Positions 28,038-36,315 of a stretch of DNA of 64,000 nt are shown one piece after another. The stretch's first letter is position 1. Each line of letters opens with the position of its first letter. The notes beneath the pieces were generated by a model that saw nothing but the letters and a program-made list of their open reading frames with translations, did not search any database and had not been told where the DNA came from. The DNA comes from Bdellovibrionales bacterium RIFOXYC1_FULL_37_79 (GTDB lineage Bacteria > Bdellovibrionota > Bacteriovoracia > Bacteriovoracales > Bacteriovoracaceae): positions 154,452-218,451 of the forward strand of contig MEQB01000001.1 in the NCBI GenBank assembly GCA_001770015.1, read 5' to 3'. The translations under genes were made by a program, and so were the position numbers.

Positions 28038-29228
28038 ATGAATTTAAAAAATATATTTGAAAAAGGTGAAAAAGATCTTTCTCTTGTAAAGGTTACAATC
28101 GCCGGAATATTTATGGGAATGGCCAATTTAGTTCCTGGAATTTCAGGAGGCACCATGGTGCTCGCCATGGGCCTTTATGAAGAATTTATTGAATCCCTTT
28201 CCAATATTTCAAGATTTAAATTTACCAAAAAAAATGTTTTATTTTTTATTAACCTTTTTGCGGTTTCATTCCTGACGATCTTTGCATTGGCTGGGATAGT
28301 TCAGTTTTTGATGGAAAATTATCTATCTGCCATGCTGTCCTTATTTATAGGTCTTACTCTGGGGGGAGCTCCTACTTTGAAAAATGGAATAGGGAAATTC
28401 GATATCAAAAATGGTTTTGCTGTATTGATAGGTATCTTGATTATGGCGATAGTTTCTTTTGGGTTAAAACCAGGTGGTCAAAACCCCAATCTGCTTCTTT
28501 ATGCCATAGGTGGTTTTGTAGGCAGCTCGGCTATGATACTACCCGGGATTTCTGGAAGTTATCTACTTCTAGTGATGGGACTTTACCTGCCAGTGATTGC
28601 AGCACTTAACGATTTTAAACATGCTCTCATGATGGGAAATCTTGCAGGCTTGATTGCGGTCAGTGTCGATATCCTCATACCATTTTCAATTGGGCTGGTA
28701 GGGGGAGTGTTTTGCTTGTCCAATCTTTTAAAATATTTGATGAAGAAGATCCCCACCTTAACCATGGCATTTTTGCTTGGAATATTATTAGGCAGTGTGC
28801 TTGGGTTATATCCCTTTAAAATGCAGGATTTTTCCAGACTTACTCAATTTAAAAATCAGCATAATGAGCTGGTGTTTAAAGTTTTTGGCCTGGAAAAAAG
28901 TGGAAGATCTGAATTTTTATCCAGCATAGCAAAACTGGGAAGAGATGATTTAAAAGTGATTGTAGATGAACAAAAGGGCCGGTTGCCTACCATCGAAGAT
29001 GTGCAAATCGTTCGAGAAAAATCTGAAATTTTAATAGTTTATAACAAATCAGTGGATCGCAATGTTCGAGAATTTGCCGCCGATAAAAAGCTTGGAAAAA
29101 TTCCTTTGATAATTGTATCCGATACGAGTTTTTCTATGCTAAGATTGGTTCTGGTTTTGATCCTTATGGTGGTTGGTTTTTTTACGACTAAACTACTTGG
29201 GAAAAAAGAAATTCAAACGCAGGGTTAG
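28038..29228 (+). CDS. DUF368 (PopT-like) membrane protein
   Basis: 396 residues. Two diagnostic repeats are seen: 'NLVPGISGGTMVLAMGLYEE' and 'ILPGISGSYLLLVMGLY', in a multi-helix protein (about 9 helices). DUF368 members have been linked to undecaprenyl phosphate recycling across the cytoplasmic membrane, as an alternative to DedA proteins. The protein is longer than the usual ~270-310 residues: a soluble segment (about 280-365) is inserted before a last helix and a basic tail. The stop codon TAG (29226-29228) lies inside the following tRNA gene. Confidence 0.9.
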   Translation: MNLKNIFEKGEKDLSLVKVTIAGIFMGMANLVPGISGGTMVLAMGLYEEFIESLSNISRFKFTKKNVLFFINLFAVSFLTIFALAGIVQFLMENYLSAMLSLFIGLTLGGAPTLKNGIGKFDIKNGFAVLIGILIMAIVSFGLKPGGQNPNLLLYAIGGFVGSSAMILPGISGSYLLLVMGLYLPVIAALNDFKHALMMGNLAGLIAVSVDILIPFSIGLVGGVFCLSNLLKYLMKKIPTLTMAFLLGILLGSVLGLYPFKMQDFSRLTQFKNQHNELVFKVFGLEKSGRSEFLSSIAKLGRDDLKVIVDEQKGRLPTIEDVQIVREKSEILIVYNKSVDRNVREFAADKKLGKIPLIIVSDTSFSMLRLVLVLILMVVGFFTTKLLGKKEIQTQG

Positions 29229-29295
29229 TTCAGTTGGATAGAGCACTTGGCTTCGAACCAAGGTGTCAGGGGTTCGAGTCCCTTACCCTGCGCCA
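29219..29295 (+). tRNA. tRNA-Arg, anticodon TCG
   Basis: A complete cloverleaf: acceptor GCAGGGT/ACCCTGC, D-arm GTTC...GAGC, anticodon stem CTTGG/CCAAG with loop CTTCGAA (TCG at positions 34-36), T-arm AGGGG TTCGAGT CCCTT, discriminator G and encoded CCA at 29293-29295. It reads CGA and related Arg codons. The first 10 bases overlap the DUF368 coding end. It probably rides on the same transcript or has a promoter within DUF368. Confidence 0.96.
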
Positions 29296-29338
29296 TTTCT
29301 TTTTATCCCTATACAAATTTTTATTGAGGTTTCTCTTC

Positions 29339-29764
29339 ATGTCTCCAAAGTTAATGAACTTACTTCAAGAATATAAAAGAAAGTTGATAAAATCCATTGA
29401 TCATTTGGAATATAGCTATAAAAAAGTCCAAAAACTTTCTACTCTGGTTAAAAATTTAAATGAGGAAGATTTGGAAACGTGGGAGAGTTTTTCTTCCCGT
29501 TTTGCGAGAGCCTCCGATATTTTTATTTCAAGATACCTACGTACTTTATTGCAAACGCAAGATCCGGCATATACAGGAACGCTAATTGATTCTCTACATC
29601 TTGCTGAAAAACAAAATCTTATTCAAGATGCCCAACTATGGTACAAAATTCGAGAACTAAGAAACATAGAGGCCCATGAATATACCGAGGAAATGCTTGG
29701 TTTGTTTTTTAAGTCGATCAGGGATTTGACTCCGAGCATCCTTTCATTAAAAAAAGTGCTTTAG
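29339..29764 (+). CDS. hepT: HEPN-domain toxin of a HepT/MntA-like module
   Basis: 141 residues from ATG 29339; upstream codons of the frame run through the tRNA and are not protein. The helical protein carries 'RELRNIEAHEYTEEM', where R-N-I-E-A-H-E-Y fits the HepT motif R-x4-H-x-Y. HepT proteins are RNases that cleave tRNA or mRNA and are silenced by AMPylation of that Tyr. The MntA-like gene starts 8 bases downstream. I infer a type VII toxin-antitoxin pair; no activity is shown by sequence alone. Confidence 0.85.
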   Translation: MSPKLMNLLQEYKRKLIKSIDHLEYSYKKVQKLSTLVKNLNEEDLETWESFSSRFARASDIFISRYLRTLLQTQDPAYTGTLIDSLHLAEKQNLIQDAQLWYKIRELRNIEAHEYTEEMLGLFFKSIRDLTPSILSLKKVL

Positions 29765-29772
29765 GATTTATT

Positions 29773-30102
29773 GTGCGACTGACATTGGAACAACAACAAA
29801 TCATAATAAAAACGTTTAGCAGTATTTTTAAAAAAAATTCAGCACTTTTTTTATATGGCAGTAGAGTTGATGATAAGAAGAAAGGTGGTGACATCGATTT
29901 ATTAATTATCACGGATGATGAAGAAGAAAAAAAAATTGCCATGGGAAAAAAACTTGATTTTATTGTCACCCTAAAACTTGAGCTTGGTGATCAAAAAATT
30001 GATTGTTTAATCCTTTCAAAATCAGAATTGAATACTCATTTGTTTTATCAAACCATCAAAGACGAGATGGTCATGCTGCACCGGCTTTTGCCTAACCCCT
30101 GA
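29773..30102 (+). CDS. mntA: MNT-type nucleotidyltransferase antitoxin
   Basis: 109 residues, start GTG 29773 with SD AGGA just after the hepT stop. 'LFLYGSRVDDKKKGGDIDLL' is the minimal nucleotidyltransferase motif (Gly-Ser, then Asp-x-Asp; here 9 residues lie between GS and DID, one fewer than commonly described). The second half is the alpha/beta part of the fold ('QKIDCLILSKSEL'). In known pairs it transfers AMP to the HepT Tyr. The end of the gene touches a dispersed repeat copy at 30099-30123. Confidence 0.87.
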   Translation: MRLTLEQQQIIIKTFSSIFKKNSALFLYGSRVDDKKKGGDIDLLIITDDEEEKKIAMGKKLDFIVTLKLELGDQKIDCLILSKSELNTHLFYQTIKDEMVMLHRLLPNP

Positions 30103-30123
30103 GGGCATAAAACCTGGGAGGGA
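30099..30123 (+). repeat. Partial copy of a dispersed repeat
   Basis: CTGAGGGCATAAAACCTGG plus GAGGGA matches the core of the two 66-bp repeats at 31784-31849 and 32558-32623 with one or two differences. It begins at the mntA stop codon. The three copies have the same orientation and each follows a gene of the accessory region. Confidence 0.75.
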
Positions 30124-30203
30124 TCTTTGCGCCTATTTTTAATCCTGTATATATCGTTTCAAGAGATCACTTGGAGTACCGATAGTACTGCTAGGTGTAT
30201 TTT

Positions 30204-31790
30204 ATGTTAGTAAGAGAAAAAATATTTACTATGTTCATGTTGATAATTACCAGTGTTGTCGGGCGCGAACAATGTACGGAGAGTATTAATCCTCAAGCGG
30301 ATGCATTATCAAGTTTTTTGGTGAGGGATATACTACCTGAAATAGTCAAGTGTACCCCCGAAGAAGAAAGGCAAGAATCTTTAGCTAAGATTCTTAAGGA
30401 GCAAGAGGAATATAAAAAAAATCAAAAACCAGATTCCAAAGAATGGGTTTTTTCGACTAGTACAAATGGCGAAAGTGACAATCGTAATGTTCTATTTAAA
30501 ATCAAAGGAAGTAAGGACGAAATAGGAATTTTAAAAAAAATTATGGGATTAAACCCCAATAATTGCCAAATACAAAAAATTAATAAATGTAACGATGTTA
30601 TTTGTGCACTCACAAAACTACTTGGTGATGAGGTGACGGCATACAGAGTTTTAAATTATTACTATCGGACTGGAAGTTATTTAAAAATTGATTGGCCCCT
30701 GGATTTCTTCACATGTAGTGATTCGGATTTTAGAGGAGAAATCGAGACAGTAAAAAAAGTGGTTGATCACTTACCTAAAGAGATGTTTCCTTTACCTTAT
30801 TTGCAAGAAATCAAACTTATTTCGAAGGAAAGTTGGGAAGAAAATGGTATTGCGCATGGTGCGGCATATAAGTATGGTCTCAATATTCCCTTTTTGGGAT
30901 TAGAACTATTGAAGGGCAGAATTAAGCTGGCAGGTTTATTAGAAAAAACAAAAGAAGAACTGGCATTTATTACTTTCCATGAATTAGGCCATCATGTTGA
31001 CTTTGCTTTTGGCGGCTCCAAAAGTTTTGATTTTTCAACAGAAAATAAGGAATTTTTAAATCTTAGTGGTTGGCAGTTTAATAAGATAACAAAAAAATGG
31101 GAGTATCGCGAGAATCAAGGTTGTTTTATGCGTGAGTATGCCCAAGCAAACCCCGGGGAGGACTTTGCTGATCACTTTAGTTTTTATATTACGGAGCCTG
31201 CCTTCTTCAGGGGGAAATGTCCCTTAAAATATCTATATCTGAAAAAAAAGGTTTTTCGTGGGAAGGAGTTTGATTTTAATCAAAGGCTCACTCCCACTGA
31301 AATCATCAATCAAGCCTGGGATGCATGTAATACTAACGTCGAGCAATCTGCAATAAGCAATAATGGAAGAATTGATTTACTTGCAACTCTTCCGTTCTTT
31401 AGTGGTGATGAGTTAAATAACAAAAATAGCAATCGATGTATGATGAAACTTGCACAATTGGAACTTAAAAAAAATAGACATCTAAGTTGTCAAAATCGCA
31501 ACCAACTTTCTTATGAATTTCAAAAGGGATACCACTTATATCTTGTCGATATTTATGTAGTGATAAAGCATACTGTCCGTCATGCTTTTGGTGAGATTTT
31601 AAAAAAAATGTCTGCTGTAAAAGAATGTTCGGGAAAAAATGCTCCATGTGATCTTCAAAAAGTTAATGGATGGCTAAAAGAAGAGATTGCTAGTAAATAT
31701 CCATTCAATCAACTTGAAAAAACTAAATTTGATGTGATCTATGACAAATTAGGGATCGAGGCCGTGCATAGACCACAAAGCTCCGAATAA
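30204..31790 (+). CDS. Exported metallopeptidase-like protein (HExxH ... GEDFAD)
   Basis: 528 residues from ATG 30204 (AGG 8 bases upstream); a GTG at 30195 is possible. A signal peptide spans about 1-22. The zinc site is 'ITFHELGHHVDFAFG' and the likely third ligand is in 'YAQANPGEDFADHFSFYI', the same arrangement as the protein at 14535, though this one is exported. Eleven or so Cys in the rest of the protein (for example 'FTCSDSDF', 'WDACNTN') suggest disulfides. The N-terminal and C-terminal thirds are unknown. A secreted protease in a predator-like secretome is a reasonable inference. Confidence 0.72.
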   Translation: MLVREKIFTMFMLIITSVVGREQCTESINPQADALSSFLVRDILPEIVKCTPEEERQESLAKILKEQEEYKKNQKPDSKEWVFSTSTNGESDNRNVLFKIKGSKDEIGILKKIMGLNPNNCQIQKINKCNDVICALTKLLGDEVTAYRVLNYYYRTGSYLKIDWPLDFFTCSDSDFRGEIETVKKVVDHLPKEMFPLPYLQEIKLISKESWEENGIAHGAAYKYGLNIPFLGLELLKGRIKLAGLLEKTKEELAFITFHELGHHVDFAFGGSKSFDFSTENKEFLNLSGWQFNKITKKWEYRENQGCFMREYAQANPGEDFADHFSFYITEPAFFRGKCPLKYLYLKKKVFRGKEFDFNQRLTPTEIINQAWDACNTNVEQSAISNNGRIDLLATLPFFSGDELNNKNSNRCMMKLAQLELKKNRHLSCQNRNQLSYEFQKGYHLYLVDIYVVIKHTVRHAFGEILKKMSAVKECSGKNAPCDLQKVNGWLKEEIASKYPFNQLEKTKFDVIYDKLGIEAVHRPQSSE

Positions 31791-31849
31791 CTTCTTTCTT
31801 TTCGCCTCATTTCTCTGAAGGCATAAAACCTAGGAGGGAGAAGGGACGT
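31784..31849 (+). repeat. 66-bp dispersed repeat, copy A
   Basis: It starts CGAATAACTTCTTTCTTTTC, includes CTGAAGGCATAAAACC and ends GAGAAGGGACGT. It differs at 3 of 66 positions from copy B (32558-32623). It overlaps the last codons of the metallopeptidase gene, the stop TAA being 31788-31790, so the element has invaded or been copied together with a gene end. Confidence 0.85.
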
Positions 31850-32064
31850 TCAGCTATTTTTCCGGCCAAGATGTGTTTGAATCAGTTGACTTGTTTAAAT
31901 TCAATGATTTGACCAATATTATTTGATATAAATTGTAAATATTATGCAATGCGTAAATTCCCATAGAAATGAACCTTCTTTACAGATATTATGGTCATGC
32001 TGAAAAATGTAAATTTAGAGAGCAATATTTTGATTTTTATTAGGTAAATAATCGGAGGGCCTGA

Positions 32065-32520
32065 ATGAAAGCATTATTGGTGGGATTAATTTTAATGGCC
32101 TCAATTTCAACTTTTGCTTCGACTATGATTACTTACTTTGATAGTTTTGAAGATAATAGATTGATAACCCTTGATGATATTTCATTGCGGTGTAAGTCAA
32201 ATATCAAAGTGAAATTATCTATCGTAGATGCAGTAAATTCCTTTCGAGAAAAAAGGATATATACTTATGCTTATATTAATGGAATGATGAGAAATCTGTC
32301 ATGTTTGTCTGATGTGAGTGCTATGTACCGTACTTTGAATCGGGCGGAGCGGTTTTTAGTTAATAATGACTATTTACCCTGGTCAGCCCTATCCTTTGAT
32401 CATCCGGAAGAGCTTAAAGCATATGCTACGAGACACTATAATGGTTGGCTACTAGCTTTGAATGAGAAGATTGAAGAGGCTTGTCGTTACGAATTTCCTC
32501 AGGGTATATGGGATTTATAA
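32065..32520 (+). CDS. Small exported protein of unknown function
   Basis: 151 residues with a clear signal peptide (MKALLVGLILMASISTFAS). The mature protein has three Cys ('SLRCKSN', 'NLSCLSD', 'EEACRYE') and a helical, Tyr-rich body. SD GGAGG is 9 bases before the ATG. The 274 bases upstream hold repeat copy A and AT-rich sequence, where a promoter is likely. No family recognised. Confidence 0.65.
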   Translation: MKALLVGLILMASISTFASTMITYFDSFEDNRLITLDDISLRCKSNIKVKLSIVDAVNSFREKRIYTYAYINGMMRNLSCLSDVSAMYRTLNRAERFLVNNDYLPWSALSFDHPEELKAYATRHYNGWLLALNEKIEEACRYEFPQGIWDL

Positions 32521-32557
32521 TGTTGACCGGCCTAATTACATAAATAATCCAAATCAT

Positions 32558-32623
32558 CGAATAACTTCTTTCTTTTCGCTTCATTCCTCTGAAGGCATAA
32601 AACCTGGGAGGGAGAAGGGACGT
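32558..32623 (+). repeat. 66-bp dispersed repeat, copy B
   Basis: Same length as copy A (31784-31849) with 3 substitutions (positions 23, 29 and 49 of the unit) and the same orientation. It lies 38 bases after the stop of the 32065 gene. The core GCATAAAACCTGGGAGGGA is shared with the partial copy at 30099. No inverted ends or coding content seen. Confidence 0.85.
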
Positions 32624-32642
32624 GCGCTAATTATATAAATAA

Positions 32643-32663
32643 ACCACTGGCTGGGCCAGTGGT
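32643..32663 (+). terminator. GC-rich hairpin, possible terminator
   Basis: ACCACTGGC, loop TGG, GCCAGTGGT: a perfect 9-bp stem. It lies downstream of the 32065 gene and repeat copy B. No T-tract follows, so it may instead be a protein-binding palindrome or an RNA-stabilising stem. Confidence 0.4.
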
Positions 32664-32872
32664 ATGAACAATGGCTCTGCCAGTGATTAGAGGTTAACAT
32701 CTTTCTTTATTAATGTTGACGCATTTAATGAAGGAGATGTTATGAACCGTTTTAGGACGTTATCACACACAAAATGGGAATTTTAGATATTTTACACACC
32801 ATATTGCTTCACACCAGCTATGGATATACAGTGCAAGTCCAAATTCAATTATGTCTAGACAGAGGAGGATTC

Positions 32873-33256
32873 GTGAAAAAATTAATTTTTATGATATTTA
32901 TTGTTTTAAATTCCACTTGTTTTGCCTTAGAAGATTTAAGGTGTGATAGTCTTGAGGGACATAAACTGACAGCAAAGCTGGAAGGCTTATGGTTATCAGA
33001 TGTGGTTTTCTCACAAAATTCAAAAGTTATAAAAAGACAACCATTGACCGTGGCTCCGGTCAAATCACATGATATGTTTGCATCCCATCAATTTGTAACG
33101 ACGTTACCGTATCCAACTTATTCGTTTCTTACTCATGATACTGAATACATAGTTGCTTTTCCCGATGAAGATCTTAGAAATGATGAATTTATCGGTTTGT
33201 TACAAATATCGGAGAGAGAAATTGAACTCGAATGCGTAACTAGGACCATCAAATAA
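32873..33256 (+). CDS. Small exported protein of unknown function
   Basis: 127 residues starting at GTG 32873, chosen because a strong SD (GAGGAGG) sits 6 bases before and the signal peptide begins there (MKKLIFMIFIVLNSTCFA). The longer frame from 32774 puts 33 unlikely residues before it. The mature part starts 'LEDLRCDSLEGH' and has two Cys (second in 'LECVTRTIK'), possibly paired. No family recognised. Confidence 0.62.
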   Translation: MKKLIFMIFIVLNSTCFALEDLRCDSLEGHKLTAKLEGLWLSDVVFSQNSKVIKRQPLTVAPVKSHDMFASHQFVTTLPYPTYSFLTHDTEYIVAFPDEDLRNDEFIGLLQISEREIELECVTRTIK

Positions 33257-33333
33257 CGTTCCCAGAGAAGGAATAGAGCTGCTAATTAAGTCAACAACCA
33301 TCGCTGACAGAACAGGCAATCCAAAATAGTTAA

Positions 33334-33376
33334 CCCAATCACTGACTATATTCAAAATATAAGATTAGTGGTTGGG
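33334..33376 (+). terminator. Long hairpin downstream of the small secreted gene
   Basis: CCCAATCACT (33334-33343) pairs with AGTGGTTGGG (33367-33376, one G-T pair), and the loop contains a further TATATT/AATATA stem. It is followed by CTTTT. It lies 78 bases after the 32873 gene and 164 before the next gene, as expected for a terminator, though the T-run is short. Confidence 0.5.
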
Positions 33377-33539
33377 CTTTTCGGTTCAATATTCGTGCAA
33401 TTTGATGTCACGAATTTCTATAGATTTACAAAAGATATTTATCTTACTTTGGATGTGATTTAGATTATTTACTTGTCGATTGATGCTTATTGATGGCATA
33501 GTTTTTAGACTAAAATATTTGTGTAAGTAGGGGGCACAA

Positions 33540-35882
33540 ATGAGAATAATCTCTTTCTCCATTTTTTTCTTTCTAGTGTCCTTGAATTTGTTTGCTTCCA
33601 GTAATTATTGCACTTTTATCGGTAGCAATACCCAGGTGGCCTTGCAATACACCAATGATCTTATCAGCAATTTGAAAAAATTAAAGGAAGAAACCAATTG
33701 TTCTGTGTCTGATCGGAGTTTTAGGTCTTTGGACGATATAACCAAATTTTATAGCTACTATCTGGAACATCGCTCTTTGGAAGCGGAAGTGATCCAGCAA
33801 AAAGAACAACTGGAGCAACTTTACAGCGCCTATGTCGATACGCCGGATCCAACGGAAAGTACCGATGTCTTGAAGGAGATGTTATCTATTAAGACTGACC
33901 TTATTGAAAATGAGGCGAGTCTTAAAATAGCAGATAGTACTTCAGAAGAGGATTATAAGAAAACCACCATTCAAAATCTGGTGGTCGAAATATCTAATGT
34001 AATCAACGATGCTTATCAGTATGAGGGATGTTTTCAAAAGGATCCGGCACGGGCCGCGAGCATTATCGGGGGACTGGTTAACCTTACCGGCAGTGTCGCC
34101 GGACTTGCAGGTCTTAATCCATTATGGTCTGGTATCGGAAATATCGTAGGCAGCCTTGCTACTTCGTTAGGACAGGCCATGCGAAATTACCAGTGGAAGT
34201 ATATTGATGAACTTGATAAAACGGCACTTTTTTATAATTTGGTATGCATGGTTGAAATGCAGTCAAATTATTATTGCGAAAAACAAACCGAGATTTCCTT
34301 AATTAAGGAATTGATGAGGTTGGATTTTACCGGGGAAAATACCCAGGGGAAAATGGCTTGGCAAGGCTTTGATATACAGGCTGACGCAATCCCGGTATTT
34401 CAGTCTTGGATTAAAAGATTGTACTATGGGACCCCGCCGGCCAATACTACTGATGCTGCTGCCTATAATGTGATGTTGCGACAGGTAAGTTCAGCCGAAG
34501 CCATTCAAAATCTCATGGTGACCATGTTTCAAGAGTTAAAAGAAAAAATTGAAGAAGGCGGGGATAAATTTAATTTAATAAGGTCTTATACCACCGGATT
34601 GCATGTCTTGATGACCGGTTATTCCACCAATGGGATGTCAAATGGGAGTGTGATGGAATCAAATCCCGGAACCATCTATTTTACCCAAAGATTTAATGCA
34701 GGATTAATGAGTTATATTTTAGTGGCGCCGCCGGAAGAAATCGCTACGCTTCAATTTCCAACTTGTCCGACTGGAACTCTAGATTGTGATCTTTTTATGG
34801 TTTTTTTACAAAAATACTATAAGCCTGACCCTACTTCAGAAGTGAATTTAAAACGGATCATCGACAATATGGAGATGAATATTAAGATGATTATGGAAGT
34901 AGTGAGCAGGGATATGGATCGAGATCTATTAAAAAGAAGATTAGGTGATCCGGGTGTTTTGCTTGCTAAGGCAGAAATTAAAGACAGAGTGTATGATTTA
35001 AGTCCCCGAGAAAGTTTAATCGATATTCATGCTTATCTTATAAAGGTCATTGAAACGTTGAGAAAATATTACGATTATCACTTCAGTGATGAAACGTGTA
35101 TCGTTGAAAATAAATCAATTTTAGGTTGCCCAACTCCTTTACAAGAAGTCATCAAGACCAGAAATATTCTTGGTCGTGTTCTTGCTATATTGGACAATAA
35201 TATGGAAAGTGCTGCTGTAAGGGTGACGCAGCTATCGGATTTACTTCAGTTTAAAGACAACACCTCCCTGCTATTAGTTCCAAAATTTGAAATAATCTTA
35301 AAAAAAGATTTAGAGGCCAAAATTGACCTGGGTGAAATTTCGCCCATGGAGGATGAATTAATTCATCTTTTAAGGCAAAACGTTTTGGAAAATCTCAGGA
35401 AGGAAGGACTAGATAGTGACAAAAGGCAGGCCATTGACGACCGGGAAAGGGCCCAGGAAATCATCACTTATAATTTAAAATCATTTATTGAAGTGAAACC
35501 ACTTCGTAATGCCATTTTAGATCAGATAAAGATGATTAAAAAAGATTTTGATGAAGGCATTTTAATCAATCTGGATACTTATCATGAAGCTTGCTCACTC
35601 TTGCTGGCCACACCCTATAAAAGTTATAATTCTGGGGAAGGATTAACCATTGCAACGTTATGTAAAAATTCACGCGTCTTTAGCGAGTGGAACAAGATTA
35701 GACTGGAATTGAATATGGAGATTTTGCCTGAGCTTAACCTGAGCTTTGCTGATTCGTACAAAAAAAATTTCCCCCAGAGAGTATGTGCCTATAATAACCA
35801 TCAAAAGAAAAATATTGTTTATGGATTAAAGAAGAAAAAATCGCAAAAATCAGGTATGAAGTTGTTTAAAAAAACCTTGTGA
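33540..35882 (+). CDS. Large exported protein of unknown function
   Basis: 780 residues with a signal peptide (MRIISFSIFFFLVSLNLFAS). A coiled-coil stretch (about 75-125) is followed near 177-220 by a Gly/Ala-rich hydrophobic segment ('IIGGLVNLTGSVAGLAGL') that could insert in a membrane. The rest is mainly helical with scattered Cys, and the C-terminus is very basic (KKKKSQKS). The SD is weak (GGGGG). A long helical exported protein with one hydrophobic hairpin might be toxin-like, but there is no family match I recognise. Confidence 0.65.
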   Translation: MRIISFSIFFFLVSLNLFASSNYCTFIGSNTQVALQYTNDLISNLKKLKEETNCSVSDRSFRSLDDITKFYSYYLEHRSLEAEVIQQKEQLEQLYSAYVDTPDPTESTDVLKEMLSIKTDLIENEASLKIADSTSEEDYKKTTIQNLVVEISNVINDAYQYEGCFQKDPARAASIIGGLVNLTGSVAGLAGLNPLWSGIGNIVGSLATSLGQAMRNYQWKYIDELDKTALFYNLVCMVEMQSNYYCEKQTEISLIKELMRLDFTGENTQGKMAWQGFDIQADAIPVFQSWIKRLYYGTPPANTTDAAAYNVMLRQVSSAEAIQNLMVTMFQELKEKIEEGGDKFNLIRSYTTGLHVLMTGYSTNGMSNGSVMESNPGTIYFTQRFNAGLMSYILVAPPEEIATLQFPTCPTGTLDCDLFMVFLQKYYKPDPTSEVNLKRIIDNMEMNIKMIMEVVSRDMDRDLLKRRLGDPGVLLAKAEIKDRVYDLSPRESLIDIHAYLIKVIETLRKYYDYHFSDETCIVENKSILGCPTPLQEVIKTRNILGRVLAILDNNMESAAVRVTQLSDLLQFKDNTSLLLVPKFEIILKKDLEAKIDLGEISPMEDELIHLLRQNVLENLRKEGLDSDKRQAIDDRERAQEIITYNLKSFIEVKPLRNAILDQIKMIKKDFDEGILINLDTYHEACSLLLATPYKSYNSGEGLTIATLCKNSRVFSEWNKIRLELNMEILPELNLSFADSYKKNFPQRVCAYNNHQKKNIVYGLKKKKSQKSGMKLFKKTL

Positions 35883-36009
35883 GCCTTTTTCAATTGTTTT
35901 ATTCAATAATGCCTAAAATTTTAAAATAAATTTAAAATCTTAACCAATCTTAACTTGAAAATGAATGATTCATTACTTAATAATTATTCAAAGATTACAA
36001 GGAGTCTGT

Positions 36010-36225
36010 ATGAATGAGTTTGAAGAGTGCAGAACATTTGTTTTTGACAATGATGAAGATGCGAAAATGGCAACTAATGAGATAACCCAACTTCCTGGCG
36101 TAAAGGCCGTGATGGTTAAAACCAAGGTTAGTACTATCCAATCGGGGACATTAACCAGCCAAGTCTGTGAGATATCAAAAAAATATGGTGGAAAAATAAA
36201 GGGGTTTCAGTTAGTTTGGGGATAA
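36010..36225 (+). CDS. Small acidic protein
   Basis: 71 residues from ATG 36010, which has SD AAGGAG 6 bases upstream; the longer frame from 35965 is less likely. The sequence alternates strands and helices ('CRTFVFDNDEDAKMATNEI', 'GVKAVMVKTKV', 'VCEISKKYGG'), like a small ferredoxin-type alpha/beta fold. Two Cys are not arranged as a CxxC site. It sits 90 bases before the radical SAM gene on the same strand and may be its partner. Confidence 0.5.
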   Translation: MNEFEECRTFVFDNDEDAKMATNEITQLPGVKAVMVKTKVSTIQSGTLTSQVCEISKKYGGKIKGFQLVWG

Positions 36226-36315
36226 AGATCAAAGTTTTGTGCCTGCCAATTAACACGTCCTTTACCATCGGTTTAACTTATTATATTTTTATTCCAAGGA
36301 GACAGATCATTTTTT

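Larger units (their letters stand above)
32521..32872. other. 352-base intergenic region with repeat, hairpin and short ORF
   Basis: The gap holds repeat copy B (32558-32623), the GC-rich hairpin at 32643-32663, and a 14-codon ORF (ATG 32742, TAG ending 32786; peptide MNRFRTLSHTKWEF) preceded by a textbook AAGGAG SD. The ORF could be a leader peptide for the gene at 32873 or the relic of a larger gene. The rest looks non-coding. Confidence 0.4.

Noticed and set aside
29234..29338. Upstream extension of the HEPN toxin frame
   Set aside because: It translates through the tRNA gene; the HEPN family begins at the ATG at 29339.
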